Source of the DNA: Streptomyces sp. Ru71
GTDB taxonomy: Bacteria; Actinomycetota; Actinomycetes; Streptomycetales; Streptomycetaceae
Direction: 5' to 3'
NCBI RefSeq assembly: GCF_002920535.1
Contig: NZ_PQSS01000068.1
Span: forward strand, 1 to 39,744
DNA length: 39,744 nucleotides
The translations under genes and the position numbers were made by a program. Shown piece after piece: positions 26,098 through 33,481 of the stretch; the first letter of the stretch is position 1; every line of letters begins with the position of its first letter. Under the pieces are notes generated by a model. It saw only the letters and a list, made by a program, of their open reading frames with translations. It had not been told where the DNA came from and ran no database searches.

Positions 26098-26592
26098 TCA
26101 CCGGAAGGCGGGCAGGGGCGACGAGGGGTCGCGCAGCCAGGCGCGGGCGCGCTCGCGCAGGTCGGCGGCGAGGCGGCCGCTGAGGTCGGCGACGGTGACG
26201 GCGCGCAGGCTGTCCCGCCAGGCGCGGTCGGCGTCGTACATGACCTGCGCGACGTCGCACGGGCCGGTGCACCGCTCGGCGGGCACCGCGCAGGCGCCGC
26301 GCTGCCGGATCTCGGCGCACGCGAAGGAGGGGGCGGTGCCCTCGACGGCCTCGACGACGTCGAGCACGGTGATCCGGTCGGCGGGCCGGGCGAGCCGGAA
26401 GCCGCCGCGGGGGCCGGAGGTCGCGGTGAGCACACCCGCCCGCACCAGCGACTTCAGGTGCTTGGCGAGGTAGGCGACGGGCAGGCCGTAGTACCCGGCG
26501 AGGGTGGTGCGCGGGACGGCCTCCCGCTCGTCCGCGTGGGTGAGCAGGACGCAGCAGTGGACGGCCCACTCCACGCCTTGGGACAGCTTCAT
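26098..26592 (-). CDS. Rrf2-family transcriptional regulator with possible Fe-S cluster ligands
   Basis: The 164-aa winged-helix regulator has MKLSQGVEWAVHCC, then the recognition-helix segment GLPVAYLAKHLKSLVRAGVL, and GPRGGFRLARPADRITVLDVVEAVEG. Four Cys follow (C92, C101, C108, C112) with spacing X8-X6-X3. IscR and NsrR use three Cys with X5-type spacing, so cluster binding is possible but the geometry differs. The usual start is the ATG at 26592; a GTG three codons upstream is less likely. No Shine-Dalgarno sequence is visible. An AT-rich dyad lies upstream next to a broken MFS gene, probably its former target. The downstream recO gene starts 15 bp after its stop. Confidence 0.87.
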   Translation of the reverse strand: MKLSQGVEWAVHCCVLLTHADEREAVPRTTLAGYYGLPVAYLAKHLKSLVRAGVLTATSGPRGGFRLARPADRITVLDVVEAVEGTAPSFACAEIRQRGACAVPAERCTGPCDVAQVMYDADRAWRDSLRAVTVADLSGRLAADLRERARAWLRDPSSPLPAFR

Positions 26593-26628
26593 GGGGGGCA
26601 CGTTACCTGCGCAGGCTCACGGGTCATT

Positions 26629-26654
26629 GATAGATATCTCATATCGATGTTATC
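26629..26654. promoter_or_regulatory. AT-rich dyad upstream of the Rrf2 gene
   Basis: GATAT-CTC-ATATC (26633-26645) lies inside a wider GATA...TATC frame (26629-26654), an AT-rich block in very GC-rich DNA 37-62 bp upstream of the Rrf2 start. It is a plausible Rrf2 operator and promoter region. The rest of the 318-bp gap between the Rrf2 and peptidase genes holds the MFS remnant. Confidence 0.45.
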
Positions 26655-26668
26655 CATGAACCAGACTG

Positions 26669-26827
26669 GTCGTCTCCGGCTACGGCTCCGCCTACGCGGC
26701 CGGCCTGGTCACCGGCGGCCGGCTCGGCGACAGGTACGGCCACCGGCGGATGTTCGCGACCGGCGCGCGGCGCGGCGGGCAGGCGTTGACGGAGTTTCAG
26801 GTCAAGCACGACAGCCATTTCCTGTAG
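26669..26827 (+). pseudogene. Remnant of an MFS transporter gene
   Basis: A 52-codon stretch has no start codon and is preceded in frame by a TGA at 26657-26659. It encodes VVSGYGSAYAAGLVTGGRLGDRYGHRRMF. This is the helix-2/loop motif of DHA2-type MFS proteins (compare GGRLGDLFGRRRLF at 15325-16755). It then switches to unrelated sequence (LTEFQVKHDSHFL) ending in TAG. The parts before and after are missing, so this is a deletion remnant fused to an unidentified gene tail. It is divergent from the Rrf2 gene, whose target it probably once was. Confidence 0.65.
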
Positions 26828-26910
26828 CCGGCGGGCGGGGGTAAACCCCCGTAGCGACAGGGCTGTTGGCCGGATGGGGGGACGGGCGGGATTCGGCGAG
26901 GCTCATCCGC

Positions 26911-28392
26911 ATGACATCGCATCCGCGTCTCGGCGCGCTCGCCGCCGCCTCCGCCGTCCTGCTGTCCCTCGCCGCGCCGCTCACGGCGACCGCCGCGCCC
27001 GCCGGGCACCCGGCGCTCGCCTGGGGGCCGTGCCCCGGGGCCGCGCCCGGCTCCCGGCAGGAGTGCGCCACCGTCACCGTCCCGCTGGACCACGCACACC
27101 CGGGCGGACCGACCATCGACCTGGCCGTCTCCCGGGTGCGCAGCGAGCGGCCCGGGGCGCGGCGCGGGGTGCTGCTGCTGATCCCGGGCGGGCCCGGCGG
27201 CTCCAGCCTCGACGACCCGTCCGGCAAGGGGCAGAAGCTGCCGCAGGCGGTCCGGGACGTCTACGACCTCGTCGGGTTCGCCCCACGCGGCCTGGCCCCC
27301 TCGACCGCCGTGGACTGCGGCCTGGACCACGCCGACCTGGCCGTCTCCCGGCTGCGCCCCTGGCCGGCGGCCGACGGCTCGGTCGCCGGGAACATGGACA
27401 CCGCCCGCCGGATGACCGACGCCTGCGTCCGCAACGGCGGTGAGCTGCTGCGGCACATGAGCACCGTCGACGAGGCACGCGACATCGACCGGGTCCGGGC
27501 CGCGCTGGGCGAGCGGCGGATCTCGGCGTGGGGCGTGTCGTACGGGACGTATGTCGGGGCCGTCTACAACCAGTTGTTCCCGCACCGCACCGACCGGATC
27601 GTGCTGGACAGCAACGACAACCCCGACCCGGCCCGGGTCTCCCGCGCCTGGCTGGCCGGGCACGAGCAGGGCGTGGAGGACGTGTTCCCGCAGTTCGCCG
27701 AGCGGGTCTCGGCACCGGGCCACCCCCACCGGGTCGCGGACACCCCGGAGGGGGTGCGCGCGGAGTTCCTGCGGCTGGCCGCCGAGCTGGACCGCCGGCC
27801 GATCCCCTGGCCCGGCGCCAACCCCCCGGAGCTGAACGGCAACGTGCTGCGCCAGACCATGCTGGACAGCCTCTTCGACCCCGCCCGGTTCGACGACCTG
27901 GCCGAGCTGATGACCGACGCCCGCGCGGGCACCCTGCCGCCGGCGCCGGCCGGTCCCCCGGAGCCGGTGCTGCAGAACGTGGCCGCGGTGGGCGCGGCGA
28001 CGCTGTGCAACGACGTGGCCTGGCCGAAGGACCCGGCGGTGTACCAGAAGGACGTCGACATCAGCCGCAAGGCGTTCCCGCTGACCGCGGGCATGCCGCG
28101 CAACGCGCTGCTGTGCGCCGCCTGGCCCTACCCGCCGCGCCAGGCGCCGGTGCGGATCACCGACCGGGGGCCGTCCAACGTGCTGCTGGTGCAGAACGAG
28201 CGGGACGCGGGCACGCCGCTCGCCGGGGCGAGGAAGCTCCGCGAGGCGCTGGGCCGGCGCGCGGTCATGGTGACGGTGAACTCCACGGGCCACGAGGCCT
28301 ACCTGGCCAACGGCAACGCGTGCGGGGACGACACCGTCTCCCGCTTCCTGGAGACGGGCGAGCGACCGGAGGGGGACGCGTACTGCCGGTGA
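26911..28392 (+). CDS. Secreted alpha/beta-hydrolase, S33-type (tripeptidyl aminopeptidase-like)
   Basis: Exported serine hydrolase of 493 aa. The signal peptide spans residues 1 to about 28 (MTSHPR, Ala/Leu core, TATAAPA). The alpha/beta-hydrolase fold has oxyanion strand LLLIPGGPGGSS (about 89-99) and nucleophile motif WGVSYGTYVG with Ser210. Asp lies in VLLVQNERDAGTP and His in NSTGHEAYL. A TAP-like C-terminal domain places it with Streptomyces tripeptidyl aminopeptidases. The usual GFDPRG strand reads GFAPRG, losing a conserved Asp, so activity toward the standard substrate is uncertain. The start ATG 26911 is chosen because the signal peptide begins there; the ribosome binding site is GGCGAGG. 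Confidence 0.9.
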   Translation: MTSHPRLGALAAASAVLLSLAAPLTATAAPAGHPALAWGPCPGAAPGSRQECATVTVPLDHAHPGGPTIDLAVSRVRSERPGARRGVLLLIPGGPGGSSLDDPSGKGQKLPQAVRDVYDLVGFAPRGLAPSTAVDCGLDHADLAVSRLRPWPAADGSVAGNMDTARRMTDACVRNGGELLRHMSTVDEARDIDRVRAALGERRISAWGVSYGTYVGAVYNQLFPHRTDRIVLDSNDNPDPARVSRAWLAGHEQGVEDVFPQFAERVSAPGHPHRVADTPEGVRAEFLRLAAELDRRPIPWPGANPPELNGNVLRQTMLDSLFDPARFDDLAELMTDARAGTLPPAPAGPPEPVLQNVAAVGAATLCNDVAWPKDPAVYQKDVDISRKAFPLTAGMPRNALLCAAWPYPPRQAPVRITDRGPSNVLLVQNERDAGTPLAGARKLREALGRRAVMVTVNSTGHEAYLANGNACGDDTVSRFLETGERPEGDAYCR

Positions 28393-28411
28393 GCCGGGGC
28401 CTGGCACCGGC
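28385..28411. terminator. Weak hairpin between convergent peptidase and phosphatase genes
   Basis: GCCGGTG (28385-28391, overlapping the peptidase stop) and CACCGGC (28405-28411) form a 7-bp inverted repeat in the 40-bp convergent gap. No T-tract. Confidence 0.3.
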
Positions 28412-28432
28412 CGGTGAGCCGACCCCCTTGGC

Positions 28433-28873
28433 CTAGCCCATGAACCCCCGTACGTACCGCCGCTGCCACGGTGTCTCCACCGCGCGGCGGTCGTAGTGGG
28501 TGCGCACGTAGGCGACCGCCTCCTCGGCCGGGACGCCGTCCAGTACCGCCAGGCAGGACAGGGCCGTGCCGGTGCGGCCCCGGCCGCCGCCGCAGGCGAG
28601 CTCCACGCGCTCGTGTGCCGCCCGCTCCCACGCCTCGGTCAGGACCGTGCGGGCCTGGGCCCGGTCGGCCGGGAGGCGGAAGTCGGGCCAGCGCAGCCAG
28701 CGCGACTCCCAGGGCACCTCGGGAGGCCGGCGGCCCAGCAGGTAGACGCCGTAGGACGGCTTCGGGGCGGCCGGATCGTGAGGGCGGCGCAGGCCGCGCC
28801 CGCGGACCAGGCGGCCGGAGGGCAGCCGCAGCACTCCGGGGCTGTCCTCGTTCCAACGCTCCTCGCTCGTCAT
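28433..28873 (-). CDS. Small protein-tyrosine/dual-specificity-type phosphatase
   Basis: The 146-aa single-domain protein carries the PTP hallmark CX5R(T): C94-GGGRG-R100-T in ELACGGGRGRTGTAL. About 30 residues earlier is a WPD loop (WPDFRLP, D64), the general acid. This points to a real Cys-dependent phosphatase rather than a chance match. Substrate unknown; it could act on phosphotyrosine, phosphoserine or a phospho-small molecule. ATG 28873 is the likely start; ATG 28882 is three codons upstream, and neither has a strong ribosome binding site. It is divergent from the ECF sigma-factor gene across 68 bp. Confidence 0.82.
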   Translation of the reverse strand: MTSEERWNEDSPGVLRLPSGRLVRGRGLRRPHDPAAPKPSYGVYLLGRRPPEVPWESRWLRWPDFRLPADRAQARTVLTEAWERAAHERVELACGGGRGRTGTALSCLAVLDGVPAEEAVAYVRTHYDRRAVETPWQRRYVRGFMG

Positions 28874-28941
28874 GGAAATCATTCGACCCCGGGCAACCGA
28901 ATCCGCGCAATCGGTGGTCTGGAGGGCGAGGAGGGTGCTTG

Positions 28942-29469
28942 ATGCAGGCCGAACTGGAGGACCGGTTCCACGATTTCGTCTCCGCCAGGTGGTCACACCT
29001 GGTGCGGACCGCCTATCTGCTCACCGGCGACGCACACCACGCCGAGGACCTGACGCAGACGGCGCTGGCGAAGGCGTACCGGTCGTGGCGCCGCGTGGCG
29101 CGCAGCGACAACCCGGAGGCGTACGTCCGCCGGATGCTCGTCAGCTGCAACAGCGACCGGTTCCGCAAACGGCGGGTGGCCGAGTCGCTGACGTCGGCTC
29201 CGCCGGAGCGGGCGGGGCGCGACGAGGTGGCGTGGTCCGACGAGCGGGGCGCGCTGATGACGGCGCTGGCCGGGCTGCCGCCCAGGCAGCGGGCGGTGGT
29301 CGTCATGCGGTACTGGGAGGACCTGTCGGAGGCGGAGGTCGCCGAGGTGCTCGGCTGCTCGCCGGGCACGGTCAAGAGCCAGGCGTCCAAGGGACTGGCG
29401 AAGTTGCGTACGTATCCGGGGCTGATGGAGTTCGCCGGCGGGTCCGGCGGGCGAGGAGGCGGCAGGTGA
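28942..29469 (+). CDS. SigE-family ECF RNA polymerase sigma factor
   Basis: The 175-aa sigma-70 family factor has only regions 2 and 4. Region 2 spans about residues 8-75 (LVRTAYLLTGDAHHAEDLTQTALAKAY). Region 4 spans about 105-160 (LPPRQRAVVVMRYWEDLSEAEVAEVLGCSPGTVKSQASKGLAKLR). The YLLTGD and TQTALAKAY phrases mark the actinobacterial SigE-type (SigE50-like) group, whose members usually lack a classical zinc anti-sigma factor. ATG 28942 follows GGAGGGCGAGGAGGG. The stop overlaps the next gene by 4 nt (GTGA), so the downstream membrane protein is the likely partner. A short inverted pair ACCGA...TCGGT upstream may mark its promoter. Confidence 0.93.
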   Translation: MQAELEDRFHDFVSARWSHLVRTAYLLTGDAHHAEDLTQTALAKAYRSWRRVARSDNPEAYVRRMLVSCNSDRFRKRRVAESLTSAPPERAGRDEVAWSDERGALMTALAGLPPRQRAVVVMRYWEDLSEAEVAEVLGCSPGTVKSQASKGLAKLRTYPGLMEFAGGSGGRGGGR

Positions 29470-30404
29470 GCGGGGAACAGCACGAGCGGGACGGCGTGTT
29501 CGAGGAGCGGCTGCGGCAGCTGCTCTCGGAGGACGCCTACGAGATCCGTCCGGCGCCGGCGCCGTATCCGCAGATCCGGCGGCAGGGCGCGCAGGAGCGC
29601 CGGCGGCGCGTCGCGGCGGCCGGGGCGGCGCTGGTGGTGCTGGCGGCGCTGCCGGTGGGCGCGTACGCGCTGGGCGGCGACGGGAAGCGGGCGGCGGACA
29701 CGGCGGCGGCGCGGCCGTCCGCCACCGCCCCGGTGAGCCACAAGCCGTCGGCGTCCCCGTCACCGACGGGACCGGCGGGGCCCGCCGAGCCCGGCAGGCA
29801 GCTGCTGGACGGCATCACGCTCGCCCAGGCCGCGGACGCGCTGGCGAAGTGCATCGCCTACGACGAGGAGAGCGACAGGACGCTGAAGGGTCCGGCGCGC
29901 GGCCCCGGCCTGGGCGAGGCCGCCGGCTACCGGATCATCCTGGCCATGCGCAGCACGGGCGACTCCAACGCTCCCGGCGACGGCATGTACGTCGTCGCGG
30001 TGAAGGAGAAGCCGCGGGTGACCCGGGTGATCTGCAACATCAGGGACGGCGAGGCGCAGGGGCTGAACGTCAGCGGCGGCGGCGTGGGCGCGGACGAGGC
30101 CGGCCCGGTCTCGGCCGACATCAACGGCGGCAAGCTCTACCAGCAGTCCTTCCTCGACAAGGGCCACTGGAAGCTGCCGTTCCGCTGGGGGATCATCGGC
30201 ACGGTCCAACCGTCGGTGGCCCGGGTGACGGCGTCGTACGGCGGCGGCACGAGCGAGGCGGTCCTGGACCACGGCTGGTTCGTGGCCACCGGCGAGCTGA
30301 ACCGCCAGGTCACCAGGGCCCCGCACCTGAAGGGCTACGACGGCGCCGGGAAGCTCGTCTACGACTCCGACCGGGATCCGACATACGACAAGACGCTTCC
30401 CTAG
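29466..30404 (+). CDS. Membrane-anchored protein coupled to the ECF sigma factor (putative anti-sigma or sensor)
   Basis: 312 aa. A charged cytoplasmic N-terminus of about 45 residues (FEERLRQLLSEDAYEIRP) is followed by one transmembrane helix at about 48-68 (AAAGAALVVLAALPVGAYALGG). A Ser/Thr/Pro linker leads to a globular extracytoplasmic domain of about 200 residues with two Cys and no motif I recognise. The GTG start overlaps the sigma-factor stop (GTGA). Such one-helix proteins commonly follow SigE-type factors in Streptomyces. Topology suits transmembrane control of the sigma factor, but no known anti-sigma domain is evident, so that role is inference. Confidence 0.85.
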   Translation: MSGEQHERDGVFEERLRQLLSEDAYEIRPAPAPYPQIRRQGAQERRRRVAAAGAALVVLAALPVGAYALGGDGKRAADTAAARPSATAPVSHKPSASPSPTGPAGPAEPGRQLLDGITLAQAADALAKCIAYDEESDRTLKGPARGPGLGEAAGYRIILAMRSTGDSNAPGDGMYVVAVKEKPRVTRVICNIRDGEAQGLNVSGGGVGADEAGPVSADINGGKLYQQSFLDKGHWKLPFRWGIIGTVQPSVARVTASYGGGTSEAVLDHGWFVATGELNRQVTRAPHLKGYDGAGKLVYDSDRDPTYDKTLP

Positions 30405-30482
30405 TTCCGCCGGGTACGGTCGGGTGCAGGAGCCGGTCGCGACCCGCGGCCTCGTCCGCCCCAGCGTCCCAGGGAGCCGTGG

Positions 30483-31409
30483 ATGACCCTGCCCGCCCCG
30501 CTGACCGGTGTGGTCCCGCCCGTGTGCACGCCGCTGACGCCGGACGGCGAGGTGGACGCCGGTTCGCTGCTGCGGCTGGTGGACCACCTGGTGGCGGGCG
30601 GGGTGCACGGTCTGTTCGTGCTCGGCTCGACGTCCGAGGCCGCGTATCTGACGGACCGGCAGCGGCGGCTGGTCGTGGAGACGGTCGCCGGGCACGTGGG
30701 CGGGCAGTTGCCGGTGCTGGCCGGCGCGATCGACATGACCACGCCGAGGGTGCTGGACCAGGTGGCGGCGGCGGTGGCCGCGGGCGCGGACGCGGTCGTG
30801 GTCACCGCCCCGTTCTACGCCCGCACCCATCCGGCCGAGATCGAGCGCCACTACCGGCTCGTCGCGGCGGGCAGCCCGGTCCCGGTCCTCGCCTACGACA
30901 TCCCGGTGTCCGTCCCGGCCCGGCCGCCCGCCGGCCTGGTCCTGCGGCTGGCCGCGGACGGCGTGCTGGCCGGCCTGAAGGACTCCAGCGGTGACCTGGC
31001 CGGCTTCCGGGAGATCGTCACCGGCGCCCGCGCCCTTCCCCGCTTCAGCGTGCTCACCGGCTCCGAGCTGGTGGTCGACGCCGCGCTGGCCCTGGGCGCG
31101 CACGGCGCCGTGCCCGGCCTCGCCAACGTCGACCCGCACGGGTACGTCCGCCTGGACCGGCTGTGCCGCGCCGGGGACCGGGAGGGGACCCGGCGGGAAC
31201 AGGAGCGGCTGTGCGCCCTGTACGGCATGGTCCGCGCCGCCGACCCGGCCCGCATGGGCCCCGGCTCCGCGGCGATCGGCGCCTTCAAGACCGCCCTGCA
31301 CCTGCAGGGCGTGATCACCTGCCCGGCCACCGCGCGGCCGCAGATCCCGCTGTCCCCGCCGGAGGTGAGCGCGGTGGAGGGGTTCCTGGTGGCGGCGGGG
31401 CTGCTCTGA
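30483..31409 (+). CDS. Dihydrodipicolinate synthase/N-acetylneuraminate lyase family aldolase
   Basis: The 308-aa class I aldolase is a TIM barrel. Schiff-base Lys166 lies in AGLKDSSGDL, catalytic Tyr138 in VLAYDIPVS, and the substrate-carboxylate motif GSTSEA around residue 49. It has the full family length. True DapA proteins carry a GTTGE motif where this one has GSTSE, and no lysine genes are adjacent. It is more likely a catabolic 2-keto acid aldolase or dehydratase than the lysine-pathway enzyme (inference). ATG 30483 follows AGGGAG. Its stop codon lies in an 18-bp tandem repeat. Confidence 0.88.
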   Translation: MTLPAPLTGVVPPVCTPLTPDGEVDAGSLLRLVDHLVAGGVHGLFVLGSTSEAAYLTDRQRRLVVETVAGHVGGQLPVLAGAIDMTTPRVLDQVAAAVAAGADAVVVTAPFYARTHPAEIERHYRLVAAGSPVPVLAYDIPVSVPARPPAGLVLRLAADGVLAGLKDSSGDLAGFREIVTGARALPRFSVLTGSELVVDAALALGAHGAVPGLANVDPHGYVRLDRLCRAGDREGTRREQERLCALYGMVRAADPARMGPGSAAIGAFKTALHLQGVITCPATARPQIPLSPPEVSAVEGFLVAAGLL

Positions 31410-31451
31410 CCGGCGGGCCGGCGCTGACCGGCGGGCCGGCGCCGACCGGCG
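31406..31451 (+). repeat. 18-bp tandem repeat at the aldolase stop codon
   Basis: CTGACCGGCGGGCCGGCG occurs at 31406-31423 and again at 31424-31441, with a partial third copy (CCGACCGGCG) after it. The first copy contains the aldolase TGA. The 112-bp convergent gap after the repeat contains only weak GC hairpins. Confidence 0.75.
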
Positions 31452-31521
31452 CGCTGCCCGAGCCGGAGGGTGTATCGCCCCCAGCCGGACGGCCCCGCCG
31501 GGAGGGCCCACCCGCGCCGTT

Positions 31522-32190
31522 CTACCCCCCGGCTCCCGGCGTCACCAGCCCCGACTCGTAGGCCATGATGACCAGTTGCGTCCGGTCGCGTGCGCCCACC
31601 TTGCCCATGATGCGGCTGACGTGGGTCTTCGCGGTGAGCGGGCTCAGGCCGAGGGCGTCGGCGATCTCCGTGTTGTTCAGCCCGCGCGCGACGAGGGTCA
31701 GCACCTCGCGCTCGCGGTCGGAGAGGCATGCGGGGCCGGCGGCCGGCGGAAGTGAGGAGCCGCTGCGCAGGAAGCGGGCGATCAGCCGGGCCGTCGGACC
31801 AGGGGAGAGCAGCGCCTCGCCCGCCGCCACCGTACGGATCGCGTCGAGCAGGTCGGCCGGGCGGGTGTCCTTGACCAGGAAGCCGGACGCGCCCGCGCGC
31901 AGGGCCTCGACGATATGCTCGTCGGTGTCGTACGTCGTCAGGACGAGGACCTTCACCCCGGCCAGGTCGTCGTCCGCGGCGATGATCCGGGTCGCCTCGA
32001 TGCCGTCCAGGTCGGGCATGCGGATGTCCATCACGACCAGGTCGGCGCGCTCGCGGCGGGCGAGGTCGACCGCCTCCCGGCCGGTCGCCGCCTGCCCCAC
32101 CACCTCCATGTCGGGGGCGGACTCGACGAGCATGGCGAACGCGGCCCGGACCAGGGTCTGGTCGTCGGCGAGCAGGACGCGGATGGTCAC
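31522..32190 (-). CDS. NarL/LuxR-type response regulator
   Basis: 222 aa. The receiver domain (1-~120) has acidic pocket DD at 9-10, phosphoacceptor D55 in VVMDIRMPD, and Lys107 in GFLVKD. The LuxR helix-turn-helix lies at about 157-215 (LSDREREVLTLVARGLNNTEIADALGLSPLTAKTHVSRIMGKVGARDRTQ in part). It is paired with the histidine kinase directly upstream. The GTG 32190 start uses GGAAGGAG, which lies in the second copy of a 32-bp duplication of the kinase 3' end. It probably regulates the MMPL exporter of the same cluster (inference). Confidence 0.94.
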   Translation of the reverse strand: MTIRVLLADDQTLVRAAFAMLVESAPDMEVVGQAATGREAVDLARRERADLVVMDIRMPDLDGIEATRIIAADDDLAGVKVLVLTTYDTDEHIVEALRAGASGFLVKDTRPADLLDAIRTVAAGEALLSPGPTARLIARFLRSGSSLPPAAGPACLSDREREVLTLVARGLNNTEIADALGLSPLTAKTHVSRIMGKVGARDRTQLVIMAYESGLVTPGAGG

Positions 32191-32193
32191 GCG

Positions 32194-32257
32194 GCTCCTT
32201 CCAGAGGCGGTACGGCAGTCACTTCGCTCCTTGCAGAGGCAGTACGGCGGTCACTTC
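32194..32257 (-). repeat. 32-bp tandem duplication at the kinase/regulator junction
   Basis: Two adjacent 32-bp copies (32226-32257 and 32194-32225) match at 29 of 32 positions. In minus-strand order each begins GAAGTGAC and ends AAGGAGC. Because 32 is not a multiple of 3, the kinase frame now stops at the TGA at the start of the second copy. The second copy still reads EVTAVPPLEGAA-stop in the presumed ancestral frame, and its TGA overlaps the regulator GTG. Confidence 0.85.
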
Positions 32258-33427
32258 GAAACCGTTTCCGGGCAGCGGGCCCGCGTCCAGCGTGCCGCCG
32301 ACGCTGCGGGCCCGCTCGCGCATGCCGACCAGCCCGAAGCCGGCATTGCCGCCGCCGGAGCCGGCCCCGTCGTCGGTGACGGTGACCCGCAGGGCGCCCT
32401 GTCCGGTGTGCACGCCGACCCGGATGCCGAGGTCGTCGCGTCCGCCGTGGCGCACGGCGTTGGTGAGGGCCTCCTGCACGATGCGGTAGGCGGCGGCGCC
32501 GACGGCGGGCGGCACGTCCTTGGCCGAGACGGACAGGTCGACCTCGGCCCCGGCGGCCCGGGCGGCCTCGGCGAGGCCGTCCAGCGCGTGCAGGTCGGGC
32601 AGCGGTCCGCGGGCGTCGGGGGTGCCGTGCTCGCGCAGCACCTCCAGGGTGGTGCGCAGTTCGCCGCGTGCGGTGCGGCAGGTCTCGGCGATGTCGTCGA
32701 GGGCCTTGGCGACGGTCGCCCGGTCCAGGCGGTCGGGATCGGCGTTCAGGACGTGCGCGGCGACGGAGGTCTGCACGCCGATCAGGGTGATGCTGTGCGC
32801 GAGCAGGTCGTGCAGGTCGCGGGCGATGCGCAGCCGTTCCTCGGCGACCCGGCGGCGGGCCTCCTCCTCGCGGGTGCGCTCGGCGCGTTCGGCGCGCTCG
32901 ACGATGGCGGCGACGTACTGGCGGTAGGAGCGCAGGCTGATGCCGGCGAAGACGACAGCGACCACCCAGCCGAAGATCCGCAGCAGCTCGGCGGCCTGGT
33001 GCTTGTTGACGAACACCATGATGCTCATCGCCACGGCCAGGGCGGTGCCGCTGGTGAGCAGGGTCCAGAGGGGACGGCAGGTGACGGCGACGGTGTACAG
33101 CGCCACGTACGACGCCGGGACGGGTGCGGTGTGGTTGTAGTCGAGGGCGTGGTACGGCAGCAGCGTCCCGATCACCGCGGCCAGCACCAGCAGCGGATGG
33201 CGCCGCCGCCAAAGGTTCGGCACCTGCCCGGCGAGCAGCAGGGTCCAGCCGAGCGCGTCGGGGCGCCGGGCCGGGTCGGTGACCAGGGCGACGACGACGG
33301 CGTGGGCGGTGGTGGCGAGCACGAGCAGGAGGTCGTTGCGCCGGGCGTGCCGGGCGGTGCGCGGGTCGCGGTTGATCACCGCCATGATCCGCTCGCCGGG
33401 GCGGAGTTTCGGGGCTGTTGGGGGCAC
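32219..33427 (-). CDS. Sensor histidine kinase, HisKA_3/NarL-partner type
   Basis: 402 aa. The N-terminal membrane domain has about five hydrophobic segments (roughly residues 32-50, 58-70, 78-92, 105-140, 150-165) and no large external sensor. The dimerisation/phosphoacceptor helix contains RIARDLHDLLAHS with His206. The HATPase domain has VQEALTNAVRHG (N323), TDDGAG and GFGLVGMRERA. This is the class that signals to LuxR-type regulators, and one follows directly. The last residues (PLQGAK) are shifted by a 32-bp duplication compared with the presumed ancestral end PLEGAA. GTG 33427 has GAGG upstream; ATG 33385 is an alternative start. Confidence 0.92.
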   Translation of the reverse strand: MPPTAPKLRPGERIMAVINRDPRTARHARRNDLLLVLATTAHAVVVALVTDPARRPDALGWTLLLAGQVPNLWRRRHPLLVLAAVIGTLLPYHALDYNHTAPVPASYVALYTVAVTCRPLWTLLTSGTALAVAMSIMVFVNKHQAAELLRIFGWVVAVVFAGISLRSYRQYVAAIVERAERAERTREEEARRRVAEERLRIARDLHDLLAHSITLIGVQTSVAAHVLNADPDRLDRATVAKALDDIAETCRTARGELRTTLEVLREHGTPDARGPLPDLHALDGLAEAARAAGAEVDLSVSAKDVPPAVGAAAYRIVQEALTNAVRHGGRDDLGIRVGVHTGQGALRVTVTDDGAGSGGGNAGFGLVGMRERARSVGGTLDAGPLPGNGFEVTAVLPLQGAK

Positions 33428-33446
33428 GGCCTCATCCTCCGTGAGG

Positions 33447-33477
33447 AAGGCACCCCTCCGGGAGAGAGGGGCGCCTT
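33447..33477 (-). terminator. Hairpin between MMPL gene and kinase gene
   Basis: AAGGC-A-CCCCTC (33447-33458) pairs with GAGGGG-C-GCCTT (33466-33477), 11 pairs with one internal mismatch, 5 bp past the MMPL stop and 20 bp before the kinase start. No T-tract. It could be a partial terminator lowering kinase/regulator expression relative to the exporter. Confidence 0.5.
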
Positions 33478-33481
33478 CGGT

